From Pagrus major (Eukaryota > Chordata > Actinopteri > Spariformes > Sparidae), in NCBI RefSeq assembly GCF_040436345.1, contig NC_133215.1, forward strand, positions 25,347,806 to 25,411,805: 64,000 bases of DNA. The letters run 5' to 3'. Shown here one piece after another: positions 1 through 12,555 of the stretch. Made by a program: the position numbers and the translations under genes. Position 1 is the first letter of the stretch; the number at the start of each line of letters is the position of its first letter. Under the pieces are notes generated by a model. It did not search any database. It was given only the letters and a program-made list of their open reading frames with translations, and was not told the origin of the DNA.

Positions 1-266
1 CAGATTTCTACAAAACTTGGATGGAGGATGGATCTCGGCCCAGAATAGACCCCATTAATTTTCAGTGCAGATCAAGATAAAGGGATGGATGCAAGACATT
101 TTTCTTACTTTCTTTAACATTGATGTTAAATTATAGTTAAGCAGTTATGGGGGATTTAAAATTCAGAGTGATACAGGGCAACCGAGTTTGTTGTTGGATT
201 ACGCTTGATTGACTTAAAGGGGACTGTTGGGCCTTGGCAGAGGTATGCGCTCTACTGAGTGACATT
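1..266 (+). repeat. Interspersed repeat fragment, unclassified (copy A)
   Basis: This stretch matches 28765-29133 over most of its length. Shared blocks include AACTTGGATGGAGGATG near the left edge, and GGCCTTGG followed by GAGGTATGCGCTCTACTGAG near the right end. Two diverged copies 28 kb apart in one window indicate a dispersed family. I see no protein coding and no clear terminal inverted repeat, so the class is left open. The copy is cut by the window edge. Positions 267-1025 contain nothing I recognise and should be intron downstream of the acidic srl exon. Confidence 0.6.
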
Positions 267-1025
267 TACCTTCCTTGCCTCTTTAGGATTAAAATTGCTC
301 ATTTCTAATGCCTTTGTTTTTCATCTCTTTTAAATAATTCATTAAGTTTTGATTTATTATCTCAGACTAAACTCTGTTGATGTGAACTTTATGAATTAAT
401 TATTCTGTGATCAAAAGAAAACCTTTTGACAACTAGCATTAGTTCGGAGAACAACAGAATCATTTCATGTCAGGGTCACCAAAAAGCTCTCATGTCATAT
501 GTGAAAAAATAAAGAATAATCCTTCAACTACAAATCAGAGGGATGTGAAATAAGTGTACAGCAGAGCAACACAAGCTGAAAATGTGACACTACTCATGTT
601 AAAAATATAAAGCAGGTCTTTCTTGAAATCATTTCTGTGGATATCCTTGAAAATCCAATCCAAAAAGATACATAAAACAACCTCCAATGACACATCAGCG
701 TAAAGAAGAAATGAGGTGGGATCAGAGTGAGAGATGGGAAGACTCAGCCATCATCATTTATAGCAGGTGTCAACAACCGGACACCAGATAATTGCATGCT
801 TCCTTAATCACAGAAGTACCGACTGGATGGGGACAGACTGACTGTAACAGGATCCCCCTGGCTGCTTGGACTGTCTAACAGAATGAAGGCAAGACATCGT
901 CCACTGGTGTCAGTGAAAAGATTTAAGTTGTCTTCTTTGTTGACATTACTTTTTAAGTGACAAGAGAGTAGTTTAAATGCTCTATGACAGTCAGACTTAC
1001 TATAAACCGAGGTGGTGTTTTGTAC

Positions 1026-2303
1026 CTTTGGCTTGAGACTGTGCAGGCTTCTCTGCAGGAACCTCTTCCACTGTCACGTCCTCGACAAGTGCCTCCTCCA
1101 CCACAGGAACCTCCTCTACTGTGGTTTCCACCGGCTTTATCTCCACAGTCACAGCCTCTACAGATTCTGGTGTGACCTCCTCCACAACAGGCTCTGGCTC
1201 CACTTCAGGGACGACCTCTGGCTCTGGTTCGAGCTCTGGAACCACCTCAGGCTCTGCAACGACTTCAGGCTCAGGCTCTGCAACCACTTCAATCTCTGGC
1301 TCTGCAGTCAGCTCTGGTTCTGATTCAACCTCTGGTTCTTGTTCAGGCTCTGGTTCTGATTCAACCTCGGGTTCTGATTCAACCTCTGGTTCTTGTTCAG
1401 GCTCTGGTTCTGATTCAACCTCTGGTTCTGATTCAACCTCTGGTTCTTGTTCAGGCTCTGGTTCTGATTCAACCTCTGGCGCTGGTTCAGGCTCCGGCTC
1501 TGATTCAACCTCTGGTTCTGGTTCAGGCTCCGGCTCTGCTGTTGCTTCTAGCTCTGTTTCCTCAGGTTCTGAGTCTGCTTGATGATGCTCAGCTGGTTCC
1601 TCTTCTGGTTCAGATTCAGTCACTGCAACCTCCTCCTCAGCAATGGTAGCTTCCACGGTTTCCTCCTCAGCTACTGCCTCTGTATCCTCCTGTGTGTCCT
1701 CACCTTCAGGTTCCTCAACAGTTTCTTCATGTTCAGCAGCAGGTTCTTCCTCTTCTGAAACTTCTTCCTGAGGTTCAATCACTTCCTCTTCCTGCTCTCC
1801 TTCCGCAGTTTTCTCCTCCTCTTCCTCAACCTCAGCTACATTCTCCTCCTCTTCAGATGATGCTACCTCCTCGGCTACTTCCTGCTCCTCCACACTTTCA
1901 TCCTCCACTGACTCAGCCTCCTCCACGGGCTCTGCCTCAGCCTCCTCCTCAGATGTCACCTCCTGTTCTTCTACCTCTTCCTGGGAAGTCGCCTCCTCCA
2001 GCAGTCCTTCTCCATCACTTGTTATCTGTTCAGAAGAAGCATCCTCCTCCACAGGAGCTGTTTCCTCCTCCTCCACATGCTCTGAGGTAGAAGCTGGCTC
2101 TTCTTCAGTCTCTAAAGCGGAAGGAGGTTTGGTGCAGGGCTGGCATATGGTCCTCTCCGGGGCCGGCGTGTCATTGGAGGAGCTCTGACTGGCGTGCTCC
2201 TCCGTTACGTCACATCCACAGGAGAAGAGGTCTCCCTCTGGCTGCTGGAGCTGCAGATGCACCAGAGGCTCCTCATCATGGAGGGAGGACCCTACCAGGA
2301 GAT
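1026..2303 (-). CDS. srl: srl exon 2: Glu-rich low-complexity exon with internal repeats
   Basis: The exon begins with a less biased stretch ([20 protein letters not shown]) containing a Cys cluster (FSCGCDV, then ICQPC). It then passes into more than 300 residues dominated by Glu. The 3' third holds near-identical repeats of [12 protein letters not shown], visible as recurring GGTTCTGATTCAACCTC on the plus strand at about 1316-1510. No stop interrupts the frame. The complementary strand is also open in parts, giving Ser/Gly-rich and Gln/Asn-rich shadow frames, a side effect of the triplet bias. The acidic composition suits low-affinity, high-capacity Ca2+ binding. The repeats make length variation between individuals likely (inference). 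Confidence 0.7.
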
Positions 2304-5300
2304 CTAAGAGGAGAGGAGAGGAGGAAATGTGATTGAGATCAGGAAATGAGGACATGTGACATGACAAGACAGCTGCCTGAGCAGGTGCCTCTTTCCAAAA
2401 AAATTTTGAATGTATGAGAGACTTTGACCACTACAATACAAATGAGATTATTAGAGTAAGATGTAGAATTCATCCTCAGACCAGATCAGACCACTAATCA
2501 ATAATGGTCTGAATAGGGATCAGGGTTTTAATGTTAATATTATTAATGATTAGTATTTGTAAAGGAAAATGTTTAGAAGTAAACCAAAAATCTTTCCTTT
2601 GGTCCTCAGAAAACATAGTGATAGAGGCCTGTTATCCACTCATCCATCCATCCATCCATCATCCAGGCCTGACGAGATACACTGAATGATCACGTTCCAT
2701 TTTACCATCACTCATGAACAAGACCCAGAGATACTTGAAGAGAACCATGGCCTCAGACTTGGAAGTGCTGACTCTCACCCTGGCTTTACACTCAACTGCA
2801 AACCACCTCAGTGCATGCTGAAGGTCACGTTCTAATGAAACCAACAAATCCATGTCATCTGCAAAAAGCAGGGTTGCAATGGTTACCAAACTAGACACTT
2901 TCCTCAACCTCGCTGCTCCTTGATTATTAAAACAAACAGGATTGGAGACAAGGAGCAAACTTAGTGGAGTCAAACACCCACTTAAAATGTGTTTAACTTT
3001 GTGCCAAGAACACAAACACAGCTCTCACTTTGATAAAAGGACCAGATGGCTTGTAGCTACTGCCCTGGTACCCCAGTCTCCCACAGTACCCCCACACAGA
3101 GTTACCCAGGGGACCCAGTCGAAAGCCTTCTCTAAGTCCATAAAACACATGTAGACTGGATGGTCAAACTCCCATGACCCCCTCAGCAACCCCCAGACTG
3201 TAGTGGCTTCTGCTAGAGATATGAGCATGCTTCCCCAGACTCTTCAGACTCTGCTTCCTCAACAGAGGATGTGTTGGTCGGGTTCAGGAGCTCCTCAAAG
3301 TGTTCTTTCCAGCGCCTGACATTATCCCCAGTTTGGCTCAGCAGTTCTCTTCCCTAGCTAAACACAGCCTGGGCCAAGCCCCGCTTTCCCCTTCTGAGTC
3401 ACTGGATAGTTTGCCAGAACTTCCTTGCGGCCAAGTGAAAGTCCGTCTCCATAGTCTTCACCCGAACTCCTGGGTTTTTGCCTCAGCAGCTGTTCAAGCT
3501 ACAGCCCTTCTGGCCATTGGTTACCTCTCTGCTGCTTTGGGCGACTCTTTAGCAAACCAAACCTGAAAGGTCTCCTTCTTCAGCTTGATGGCTTCTTTCA
3601 GCACCGGTGTCCATGAGAGGGTTCTTCTTCTGCCACCACGACAGGCCCCTTCTGACAGCAGCTCTCAGCAGCTACCTCTATAATGGTGGTTTTGAACATG
3701 GTCCACTTAGATTTCATGTCCCCAACATCCCTGTGTGGATGTGTGACATGGACAGAGGCCTCTGCCAGAGGTTCCTAGTTCACCCTCACTACATGTTTGG
3801 ATTTATCAGGTCTGTTCGGCAGCTTCCCCAGTCATCTGATTAAACTGAGCACCAGGCGGTGATCAGTTGACAGCAATGCTCCTCTCTTCACTCAAGTGTC
3901 CAAGACACACAGCTGCAGGTCTGATGATCCATGTGAGCGTTGAAGTCCCCCAGTAGAGATCTATAGATTCCCTAGATGGAATACTTTCTAGGACGCCACC
4001 CAGATACTCCAAGTAAGCTGGGTAGTCTGAGCTGCTGCCAGGTGCGTATGCAAACATATCAGTCAGAGCCTTCCTCTCAGCAACTTGCAGTTGCAAAGGC
4101 AACCCTCTCGTCTCAAGGGAGAACTCCAAGACAGCGTTCAGCCTGGGGCTTGTGAGTTTGGTTCCAGAACCAGTGCTATACGTAAAGGTGATGCAATACA
4201 ATAAAACTGATCCCAATGCCTATCCCTGAAGGGGGTGGGCCCAAAGTGTGGTGGCTCCATAAAGTTCTCTCAGGCTGTGCTCGGCAAAGCAGGCAAACCA
4301 ACAACGATTGAGTCAGACTAACTGTTACCATGTCACTAATCTATCTGACTTTGTTGAGTTCAATGGTCAGCACAAAGAATGTGAAGAACTAGTAACTCTT
4401 TTGTGAATTTTGTATAGACTCATGAGGGAGAATGAGACACGAGAGACACATTTCTGATCAATCAGACTGCATGGTGTAAACTAGCAGGCCATCTGCAGAC
4501 CAGTCACCTTTGTTTGTTATGTCAGTGCTTGACTAGTGCTCAGTCACTGTTCAAGAACAGAGCAGATCAGATGTTCAGATGCACCTCGCAGATTGAAGAC
4601 TCAGATTTCAACTCCTTGAATGGTGACACTAAAGCAAGAACTATTTGAGGCCAACGTGTAGTGGACAGTTGTGCAGATAATCTAAAAGAAGACAGCTGAG
4701 TGGACAGGGTGACTTGGAATAGAGTGGTGAATTTATTGTCTTTGTATAAGTGTATGAATGTTGTAAACTAATTAATATGAATTTCCATTAAAATGTCATC
4801 AAAAAGGAGCCATTTTTAGGTGACTTACAGCATAAACATTGCTATTTTTTTATTTTGGAAAACACTCAAAATAATATTTCAATTTCAGCATTTTAAAACA
4901 AAATATCTGACATAAGGAGATTGATCTTTAGGACTCATTTTTTGGGGTGGCTTTCTCTTTATTAGGCAGTACAGCCAAATATAGATGGGAGTGTTGGGAG
5001 TAGGACGTCGCACAGCAAACAGGCCAAAGTCACAATCAAGTCTGAGCCACAGTTTAGGAATCAGTACATAGTGTGCATGCTCTGCAGGTGAGATACTGGC
5101 ACACGCTAAGGAAAACATCTTGAATGTATCACTGTTTTTAAGTTGTTTTAATCTGTACAGACACAATTCCCAAACTTTATGTAAATCTGTAAATTTGAGC
5201 AGCATCAAATACATACACAGTATATCTGGCTTGAGCCCAACTCAATAATTTGTACCAGTAATTCTTGCTGATATTCAGCATCTCTAAATACATTTTTATT

Positions 5301-8300
5301 TCTTTAAAGTTTGTTACATTGAAATACAGTATATTTGATGTGCGGTGTTCGATCAGTTTTTGATCAGAAAATATACAGACTGATTTTAGACCATGATAAA
5401 GAAACATTCTGAAATCCAAAATAATATAACGCAACTACTCGCAGTAAGTAATTGATATTCACCAAATGTTTCATCAACAATTATAGTCAATGCAATGTAC
5501 AAGAGACATAGTGGTATTTCAGTCTGTGGGACACACACTTCTCTTATTTGTCATTTTCTGTCATAAATGTCTGCACTTCTTATCGATCTACCTAAATATC
5601 TGTGCATTTATATTTTCCTAAATAAGTGGATGATGAGTGGGTGATTTATATCTTGTAAACTGACATGAAGTGTCCTTGTAAGCATTGCCAAAGATGATTA
5701 TATGCTCCCTTTCAGGTCAATAAGCTACAGAACAAGACATTTACAAGCTGCCTGCACACACTGTCCAGATCACATCCAGATAAACAGACACTACCATCCC
5801 TCAGCATCATGCATTAGATTACAGTTACTATGGCTTCAAAACAATCACAGCCAAAACAAGGGACTCCCTCTCTATTACACCACGCTCATACTGTATGTAC
5901 ATTAGATTCTCTTCACAACCACAGTGTACAAAGAGCACAAGGCCACAACCTCTGTTTAATTATAACTGCCTGTGAAGTCTTAAGACTGAGGAGTGCATAG
6001 TGGTACACAGTGTGATATGAGGCAGCTAAATGCTACGGTTCATGTTACAAGATGGGGTCAGCGTGTAGGATGAAGACTAACAGCCATAGGCAGCTGTCAC
6101 TGGTTTTACACATTCGTAAGGTTTCTGGATCAACGCCCATCATGAGCAAACCAGCTAATGCTAAGGAAGAAGCTAACTCATTTAGTGCTGATGCAGTGGG
6201 TTACTGGTGACGTTGATAAATAAATAAGTTAATACATAATTAACAATTTAGGCATTTCACCACCAGGGTCCTGGTATTGTGCATGCTTATCTAGTCTTCA
6301 GCCTCCCTAACTGCTCACAGACTCATCGGGGCCGCCCAGATAATATAAAAAATGTTTGATATTCACGATTTAAAATTTGGATGACTGCAGTCGTTCTTTC
6401 TGAGCCGGACCGCAATAATCCATGAGTGAAGCATCCCAGAGCAGCTGACCATACTGCAGAGCAACAATAAACAGTGGGGACAGCCTTCCATTCCGAAACA
6501 CCCCCACTCCGAAACACCGCTGTCTTTCAATTTTAAATTACTTCCCAATAGGGTTAGGGTTAGGGTTAGGGTTTCCCCAATAGCCTTTTCGGAATAGCGG
6601 GGTCTTTAGAAAAAATGGGAAACCCCGCCATTACGAAGAATGGAAGTCTATTTTCGGAACAGCGGGTTTCGGAAAGGCGGGGTGTAACCATAAGCAGTCT
6701 ATATATTTAGGCTAACGTTAGCTAGCATACCACTGTTGACAGAAACTTAAACTCATCCTGACTTTTTCACCTTCTGCTTTTGTTTTTTTTCTCACTGCAA
6801 AATGTTACTACAGCAAGTTGTGGCACCACACTAATCTCCATTTTGTTTACGTCTGCTTCTCCATGAGTTCACGTGTGAGGAATCACACGTGAGCCCAGCT
6901 TCAGTCTGCAGAGCCATGAAGCCAGAGCGCTGAAGTCATGCTCATCAGACATCTCCAAGTAGTTTATCAAAGTAAAGTGGAAAGGTAATTCATTCTGATG
7001 ATCATACAATTATCATGACAGAATTAGAAGGGAACGGTTCCTCTTTGGTTTTGAGGGACGCTACAAAGAAAAGCTTTTAGAAAGCTAAAGAAAAACATCC
7101 GCCAATAAAGTCCCTTGTTTCTGCAGTAATAATATACTTAAATAACATGACATGTATCACCAAACGATCTGGTCTATGGAAGTTGCACCAACAGTATCAT
7201 GGCTCCCAGCTGCTTTCTGTTCTAAATGTGAAAGTGTGACTGTAAAGCCTCGCAGATGAGACCACCAAACCAAGATAAGCTGCCTCTGAGTAAAGATGCA
7301 TTTTATGTTTAGGTTATGGAGGCCGAACGCTCATCTAGTTATACTGAACGATGCTAGCAGGACATCATGTACTCTCCTTTTCCTGCACCATCCTCCATAA
7401 CGGCTTCTTTGCCCTATTTTAAGACCTTGAATCACACATCAAACGATTTTGCTCTCATGATGTTGCTTGTCACCTCTTGTATCTGGAAGCTTTGTTAGCT
7501 TAGCACCTCCTGAGGGGATTGTCAGCATTAGTGACCAGAGAACGTCAAGTATATATTCCTGAAGCATCCAAACTGCATGAAGACGGTGAAGATGAAGATG
7601 TTTGGTTCCGTAGGTTTTTATGCTCAGTGATGGTAGTTTTGCTAGTCTCATTTCAAATCCAAGAAAGGGCCAAGTAAGAATCTGGTCATGGAAGGTTACT
7701 GTTTATTGTTATACTAACCCAGTCAAACCTCTCGAGTTAAACCAATTGATTTCCAGCTTGGCCAGGACATCGTTGACCACAACTGTGATTCACTCTAATT
7801 GGTTAAAGCCCCAACTCAAAACCATCCACGTGATAAAGAATAAAATCCAGGACACAAATCACATCTACAGGAATTTGGGGTGTAAGAAAGTCTGCTGATT
7901 TTAATCACGCCAGATTTGCTGTAAGCTTGGACAGCCTCAGGGAGATAGTGAGTTGATCTAAGGAGGAGAATATTAATTGTGCACTCGCTCACTGTCACTG
8001 GCAGAGGTCGCGGTATGAGCCTGTCTGGCCTGTGGCATTCACGAGGATGGAGCTTGGTAATGCTGTTGTGATGGAGCCACGAGGGGGGGTTGGATGTAGT
8101 CCAAAGACATAGTGCTACAGCATTGCCAGCGTTGTAACATGAACAGCAGCGGCAGCCAAGATCCTCAAGTGTGTCGGTTAGGATGAAATGCCAAAGTTAA
8201 GTGACATTACATAACAAGGTCAGTCCATCATCTACATTTACCGGTTTGTTTAGGTTATATTGAAAAAGGTAAATGCGCTAAATGTTGTGAGATTTTGATT

Positions 8301-11300
8301 CATTAATTGACTGGTTTATGTAGGAAGCAGGTATTTGTGACTTGTGATCACCATGATGTGATGATTTAGGATCAGCTCAATGCAACAGTCAGTGCTGCAT
8401 TGAACTGATCGTATACGATATAAAAATGAGAAATAAGTTACCACAAGGCTCTGCATTCATACAAGCTGACTTCTCCACACTGCATGCCTTGACAAAGTTA
8501 TGAAGAGGAAGTGCAGAGAGAATTTTCTGCTGTGGTAGTGCCCAGTGATGGCTGAATCAAAAAAATTAATCAATTTAAATTAAATTAAAGTTAACATAGT
8601 TAGGAAGATGAAAGAGATGTGACAGTGGGGAGGGAACATGAGACAGAATTCAATTATAAAAAAAATACAAAAATAAAATGGTCGAATCTCTAAGACATGT
8701 AAAGGAGAGCTAGTCCACAACAACAGAAGCTCCTCTCTCCCACAGAAAACACTGCTCCTGAAACGCCTCGTCAGTAGTCCCATCTTTAATTCTGTGACTT
8801 TGTGACATCACACTACGTCACCATGTCACACATTTGCATAATTTATGTCTATTGACTTGTTTGGCGAGTAGGAATTGATTTAGCGTAGGTGCTCTGTTGT
8901 TTTTAGCTGTGCTGCTGGCTCAGGTGTGTGTGAGCTGACCAATCAGAGCAGACTGGAGTGTGGCTTTAAAGACACACAAGCTAAAACAGAGCGTTTCATA
9001 CAGAGGGGGAACACAGTGATTTTTTTGAGCATTAAATCATGTAAACCTATTCTAGTAGTAACTCAAAATAAAATTATGAACCTGAAAATGAGCATACTAT
9101 GTCTCCTTTAAGATTAACATTTTAGCAGACAAATGCATAAAACAATACATTTGTAAAACAAGTAAGCAGTTTTACAAGCGGGGTTTCTGTTTTTATACAT
9201 GATAGCAAAGTCCATGACTTGGTTCCAGACTGAAATATCTCACTGGATCTCTGTTCTGATGTTCAAATGAGCATAAATCCAGTTGAAATTGGTATATCTA
9301 ATGTTTTTCCTCTAGTGACGCCATGAGGCTTTCATTTGTGGTTTTCGAGTGAAATACCAGAGGGGGTGGCACAACATTTGGTTCAGACATTCAGGTCTCT
9401 GCCAGGGTGAATTGTAATCACTGATCATCCCTTAACTTTTTTTTGTCCAATGCCTTTGATTTATGATCAAATATGTAGATCGTTATGTTAAGATTGGTTC
9501 AGTTTGAGCGAGTACAGCCACTGTATTTGCAGTCAGTAAAAGCTGCACATGCGTATACTCTAGGAGGCGTGGTTCAGTGGTGATGTATTCTGTATTACCA
9601 TGTGTGTCTGCTTGCATCCTCGGTGCTATAGTTAATAAACTTGATTTATGGTCAAACCTAAAGCTTATCGTCATTCCAGTAAGCTTCCAACAAAATATAA
9701 TATATACTATAGACTAGACTAGACTATATGTATTTGGAGATACAGTTAGACACCTGAGATTTGAATTTTGCTGCCTAAGAACGAATGTATGTTGTTGAAT
9801 TATATCAACTCCTTGAACTTTACCTGATTTAGATGAAAATATCTGGCTTTTTAGCTGCTAAATGTTCCATGAGCTAGTCCCCAACTTGTTTCTGTCTGCT
9901 GTTTGGCACTGAACAGGTAGTGTACGGTTCTTTTTTGCTGAAAACAGCTGCAGTTGGAAATCAAGTAGATGAGTATGAACCAAAATAGTGAAATCCAAAG
10001 CTGTAAAACCAAAACAATGAGCTGAAAGACACTTAAATGCATGGTAGAGCTGAAGGAAACGGCAGAGATTTCTGCTGGTTCATCGATACTAATGTACTGT
10101 TTCAAATTATACACGATTATTTAATCCATTGATAATGTGAAAATATTGAAAAGTGCATCTTTTAAATGTAATCTTTGATAGTAAAGTACATGGTTTGCAT
10201 TGTTATTGTTATTGTTTCCTCAAGCATAAATAAAAGAACTCAACCATCAAAAAAACAGCACAGTGTTTATCAGGAAGTATTGTAACACCATCAAAGTTTG
10301 GTGTTATGTGCGTCTCTGGTGGTTCCTCGCCCTGCTGTTGCTGCAGTGAAGCCCGACAGAGCACAGTGTTGTGGGGATAGAGTGGGACAGGTGCCTGCAT
10401 GTGGGCTGGATGGTACATCTTTGAGACAGAAATAGTCCCACAATGAGTCAGAGGGTGAAAAGAAGGAGGGATAATTCCACTCCTATTTCCAGGAGGTGTG
10501 GCGCTCCTTTCCTCCCCTGCGACTGTCGTGAGGCCGGCCTGCACCTCTGCTGCACTATTGCTCACATTCCCTGCAACATTGCGCTGCTGTGCGTGACTCA
10601 GTGTCTCTTTAAAGACCAAGAACAATAAATGCGTCAGCACAAGCGCTGATGACATGTGTCCTCTCCAACTGCGTAGGTCGAGCCTGATGGCCTCGATGAA
10701 TGATGAGCTCTTCTTTTTAGACATCAGTCCACAGGAACACAAACAGACTGCCGCAAGTGGTTTTGTATTTCTGGCTCATTTTTAAAAAATCAGCATCTGT
10801 CTTATACTAATTAATTAAAGCTATTGAGCCCAAGGTTAGTGGTGTGCTTTCAGTCTTTTTTTTTTTTTTTAAACTTAGGCAGCTCTATTTATCACTGGCA
10901 AAACTGCAACACATGTACACACACACACACTCTGTCTCTTTTGCTAATAAACCTGCAACATTCATGTAATAATCTCGTGATTGTATGTCCTATTTGTGTC
11001 ACAAGTCACACTTTCTGAGACACGCTCACACAAATCTAAATGGATTGAGTGGAGGGAGGGTGTTACCTCAATCCATTCAGCTCTACTTCTACTACTTTTC
11101 TCCCCATTTACCTCATCTTTTAATGGTAATTATCTACTTATGTAACTCGGAACAGTCCAGCTGTTTGGCTACTGATGATCCTACATGCCCTCTGCTGTGC
11201 TCTCTCATGCCTATTTTAGCTGGGACATCCCCTTGACATGGACCTTGCTGACTGAAATGACAGATTAGCAGCTCTGCAGGCTGGGCAGAGCAGGAGCGAT

Positions 11301-12510
11301 GGGGCTTTTTTTTGAGACATTTAATGCCACTTTGACTTTAGCTGTAGGCAGAGTGTGTTTGTTTTTAGTTTGACTTTATCTTGTCGCTTCAAGTCTTTGT
11401 ACAGGATGTTTACTTTCTCAAGAGCCTTAAAGAGACTTGTATCAGTGCGTGGCATTGGTGACCATAGTATCTGGTAACTTTGTCTGACTGACGCCTGACA
11501 CCTGACTACGGCAGCTTGTAGAGGCCAAAATGAACCGGTGCAAGGACAGACAAGGGTATTCTTTGCCTCAGCTTTAACAGAGCATGACAGGTCACTCAAC
11601 AGTGTGTAAAAAATCGTGGAAACAAGAAGACAACTGTGATGTTTTACAGCTGTTATTTCCAGTCTGCTCAGTCTAAACACGTATTCACTCATTTTACTTT
11701 ATAGACTTAAAGGTAAGCCTCTGAAACATCAAGCGACAAACTCCTTCACTTGCGCGCAACTGTTGTGAAAAGACAGTCAACCTGAAATAGATCCAGGGAG
11801 AAGAATAATGATTTACAGCTTTTACTTTGGCTGCAGCAGCGAATCAGTGTGACTCTTTGTAGTGAGTGCAAGTCACTCCGCCAGGGCCGTAACTGCGCTT
11901 CTCTGCGCTGGACAGTTTCCATCAGATGGTGTTAAACCTCAGCCCCTCACTTTTTCTCCCATACAGCCACAAAAATCAATCAAATCGCTCCCGAAAAATA
12001 AGGTACACTTTTCCTGCCACATCAGCTGAGTTTACATACGCTGTGGTGTGAGTAGATTGAAAACGTGGACTATTTCAACCAAACTCTTGCTACAATAGAC
12101 AAAGAAATACAGAAAAGAGGCAAAGAGGCAACTGTGTGAGACTCAAACTGACAGGAAGCAAATGGTCAATGCATGGCTAATAAATGGATCTCATTTAGTT
12201 GCATATATTCAGTCAGTAAATCAAATAATTTAACACAAAAGATGATTTTTTAAACTTCAGTCAGTCAACAGTCAACCCTCAGCAACACAACATTCAAAGC
12301 TCTCAGATACAGTAGACATGCAGCTGTCTGACTGAAGTGGATCAGCATTTCCATTTCACACAGCACACTTGTTTAAATAACTCTCTTAAAAGCATCCAAC
12401 AGCACAACAACCTGAAAATATTTCCCACAAACCCCATCGCCCTCTACCTTACCTGCAGCAGACAGGGTCAGCAGAGACAGCACGCAGCACACAGACAGCA
12501 CAGACTTCAT
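1026..12510 (-). CDS. srl: Sarcalumenin, acidic long form (5' part; signal-peptide and Glu-rich exons)
   Basis: Two coding exons are visible on the minus strand. Exon 1 (12510-12453) encodes [19 protein letters not shown], a typical signal peptide with a Leu/Val/Cys-rich core, and ends in codon phase 1 at a GTAAGG donor. Exon 2 (2303-1026, 1278 nt) follows a pyrimidine-rich acceptor. It starts in the matching phase (G|AT = Asp), stays open for 426 codons and ends in phase 1 at a GTACAA donor. Its product is Glu/Pro/Val/Ser-rich. Known of the family: sarcalumenin is a luminal SR glycoprotein of striated muscle that binds Ca2+ through an acidic N-terminal region present in the long isoform, followed by a dynamin-like GTPase domain. 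The assignment rests on the signal peptide, the acidic exon, the matching splice phase and the position just downstream of tfap4 in the same orientation, as I recall for human SRL-TFAP4. The GTPase exons lie outside the window, so it is not proven. Another acidic secreted protein remains possible. Confidence 0.62.
2637..4230 (-). mobile_element. Decayed LINE (non-LTR retrotransposon): endonuclease and reverse-transcriptase remnants
   Basis: Minus-strand fragments appear in the order expected for a LINE. An endonuclease-like segment lies at 4216-3863 ([19 protein letters not shown]). It is followed by a reverse-transcriptase fragment at 3228-3025 ([14 protein letters not shown]) and then the catalytic FADD block at 3015-2659 ([20 protein letters not shown], then [14 protein letters not shown]). 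Frames shift and stop between blocks. The 3' end of the element abuts (CATC)n at 2637-2660, as expected of families with short-repeat tails. It is truncated, internally deleted and not capable of retrotransposition. The family resembles the abundant fish LINE with DLEKAFDRVP and FADD motifs; I have not assigned a clade. Confidence 0.8.
6470..6690. repeat. CCGAAA-rich inverted/tandem element with four telomere-like TTAGGG units
   Basis: At 6551-6574 there are four GGGTTW units in a row. They sit inside a short block in which CCGAAA/TTTCGG motifs recur in both orientations: TTCCGAAAC and CTCCGAAAC at about 6492-6518, then TTTTCGG, TTTTCGGAACAGCGGG and TTTCGGAAAGGCGGGG at about 6587-6683. The surrounding inverted motifs suggest a short mobile or satellite-like repeat carrying the telomeric units, rather than a scar of chromosome fusion. 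Confidence 0.5.
8895..9116 (+). repeat. Interspersed repeat fragment ending in TGAGCATACTATGTCTCCTTTAA
   Basis: The block has the signature order of a common fish repeat: GAGCTGACCAATCAGAGCAG, ACAGAGCGTTTCATACAGAG, then GAACCTGAAAATGAGCATA and a terminal CTCCTTTAA. I recognise the motif order from teleost genomes generally. No second copy was noticed in this window, so the limits are approximate. Confidence 0.45.
9832..9960 (-). repeat. Interspersed repeat family R3 (copy 1)
   Basis: Read on the minus strand, it matches 57118-57250 and 63470-63650. Shared landmarks are TTCAG(T/C)(G/A)CCAAA(C/T)AGCAGACAG, a CATTTAGCAGCTAAA block and CCAGATATTT. Three dispersed copies in two orientations indicate a mobile family. 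No coding sequence or clear termini are visible. Confidence 0.6.
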
Positions 12511-12546
12511 TTTGGCTGCCAGGGGCATTCCCCTCATCTCCCCCGG

Positions 12547-12555
12547 CTATATATA
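12547..12555 (-). promoter_or_regulatory. srl: Candidate TATA box of srl
   Basis: The minus strand reads TATATATAG, 37-45 bp before the srl ATG at 12510. An initiation site about 30 bp downstream would leave a 5' leader of only some 15 nt. That is short, so either the true start site is further upstream or this box is fortuitous. A CCAAT core (about 12651-12660, plus strand) and a CAGCTG E-box (about 12642) lie just upstream, which would suit a muscle promoter, but the evidence is motif-level only. Confidence 0.4.

Larger units (their letters stand above)
2304..12452 (-). other. srl: srl intron 1
   Basis: This roughly 10.1-kb intron lies between the signal-peptide exon and the acidic exon. 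It contains a decayed LINE (2637-4230), a CCGAAA-rich element with telomere-like repeats (about 6470-6690), an interspersed repeat at 8895-9116 and another at 9832-9960. Several frames of 60-180 codons occur, but none resembles a protein I know and none has supporting splice context. I see nothing else definable at 4270-6470, 6700-8890 or 9970-12450. Confidence 0.55.

Noticed and set aside
1121-1582. Plus-strand Ser/Gly/Thr-rich frame opposite the acidic exon, and a Gln/Asn-rich minus frame
   Set aside because: Both are shadows of the Glu/Pro/Ser triplet bias of the real minus-strand exon, which has splice sites and phase agreement.
2659-3228. Reverse-transcriptase-like frames as a host gene
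   Set aside because: Broken frames, LINE motif order and a short-repeat tail show a decayed retrotransposon.
6551-6574. TTAGGG units as evidence of a chromosome end or fusion point
   Set aside because: Only four units, embedded in a repeat-like block inside a gene intron.
10209-10742. 177-codon minus-strand frame in srl intron 1
   Set aside because: No recognisable domain, no homologue that comes to mind, no splice or promoter context, and composition like random intron sequence.
11321-11692. 123-codon minus-strand frame
   Set aside because: Unrecognised and isolated inside an intron; its length is not remarkable for this much sequence.
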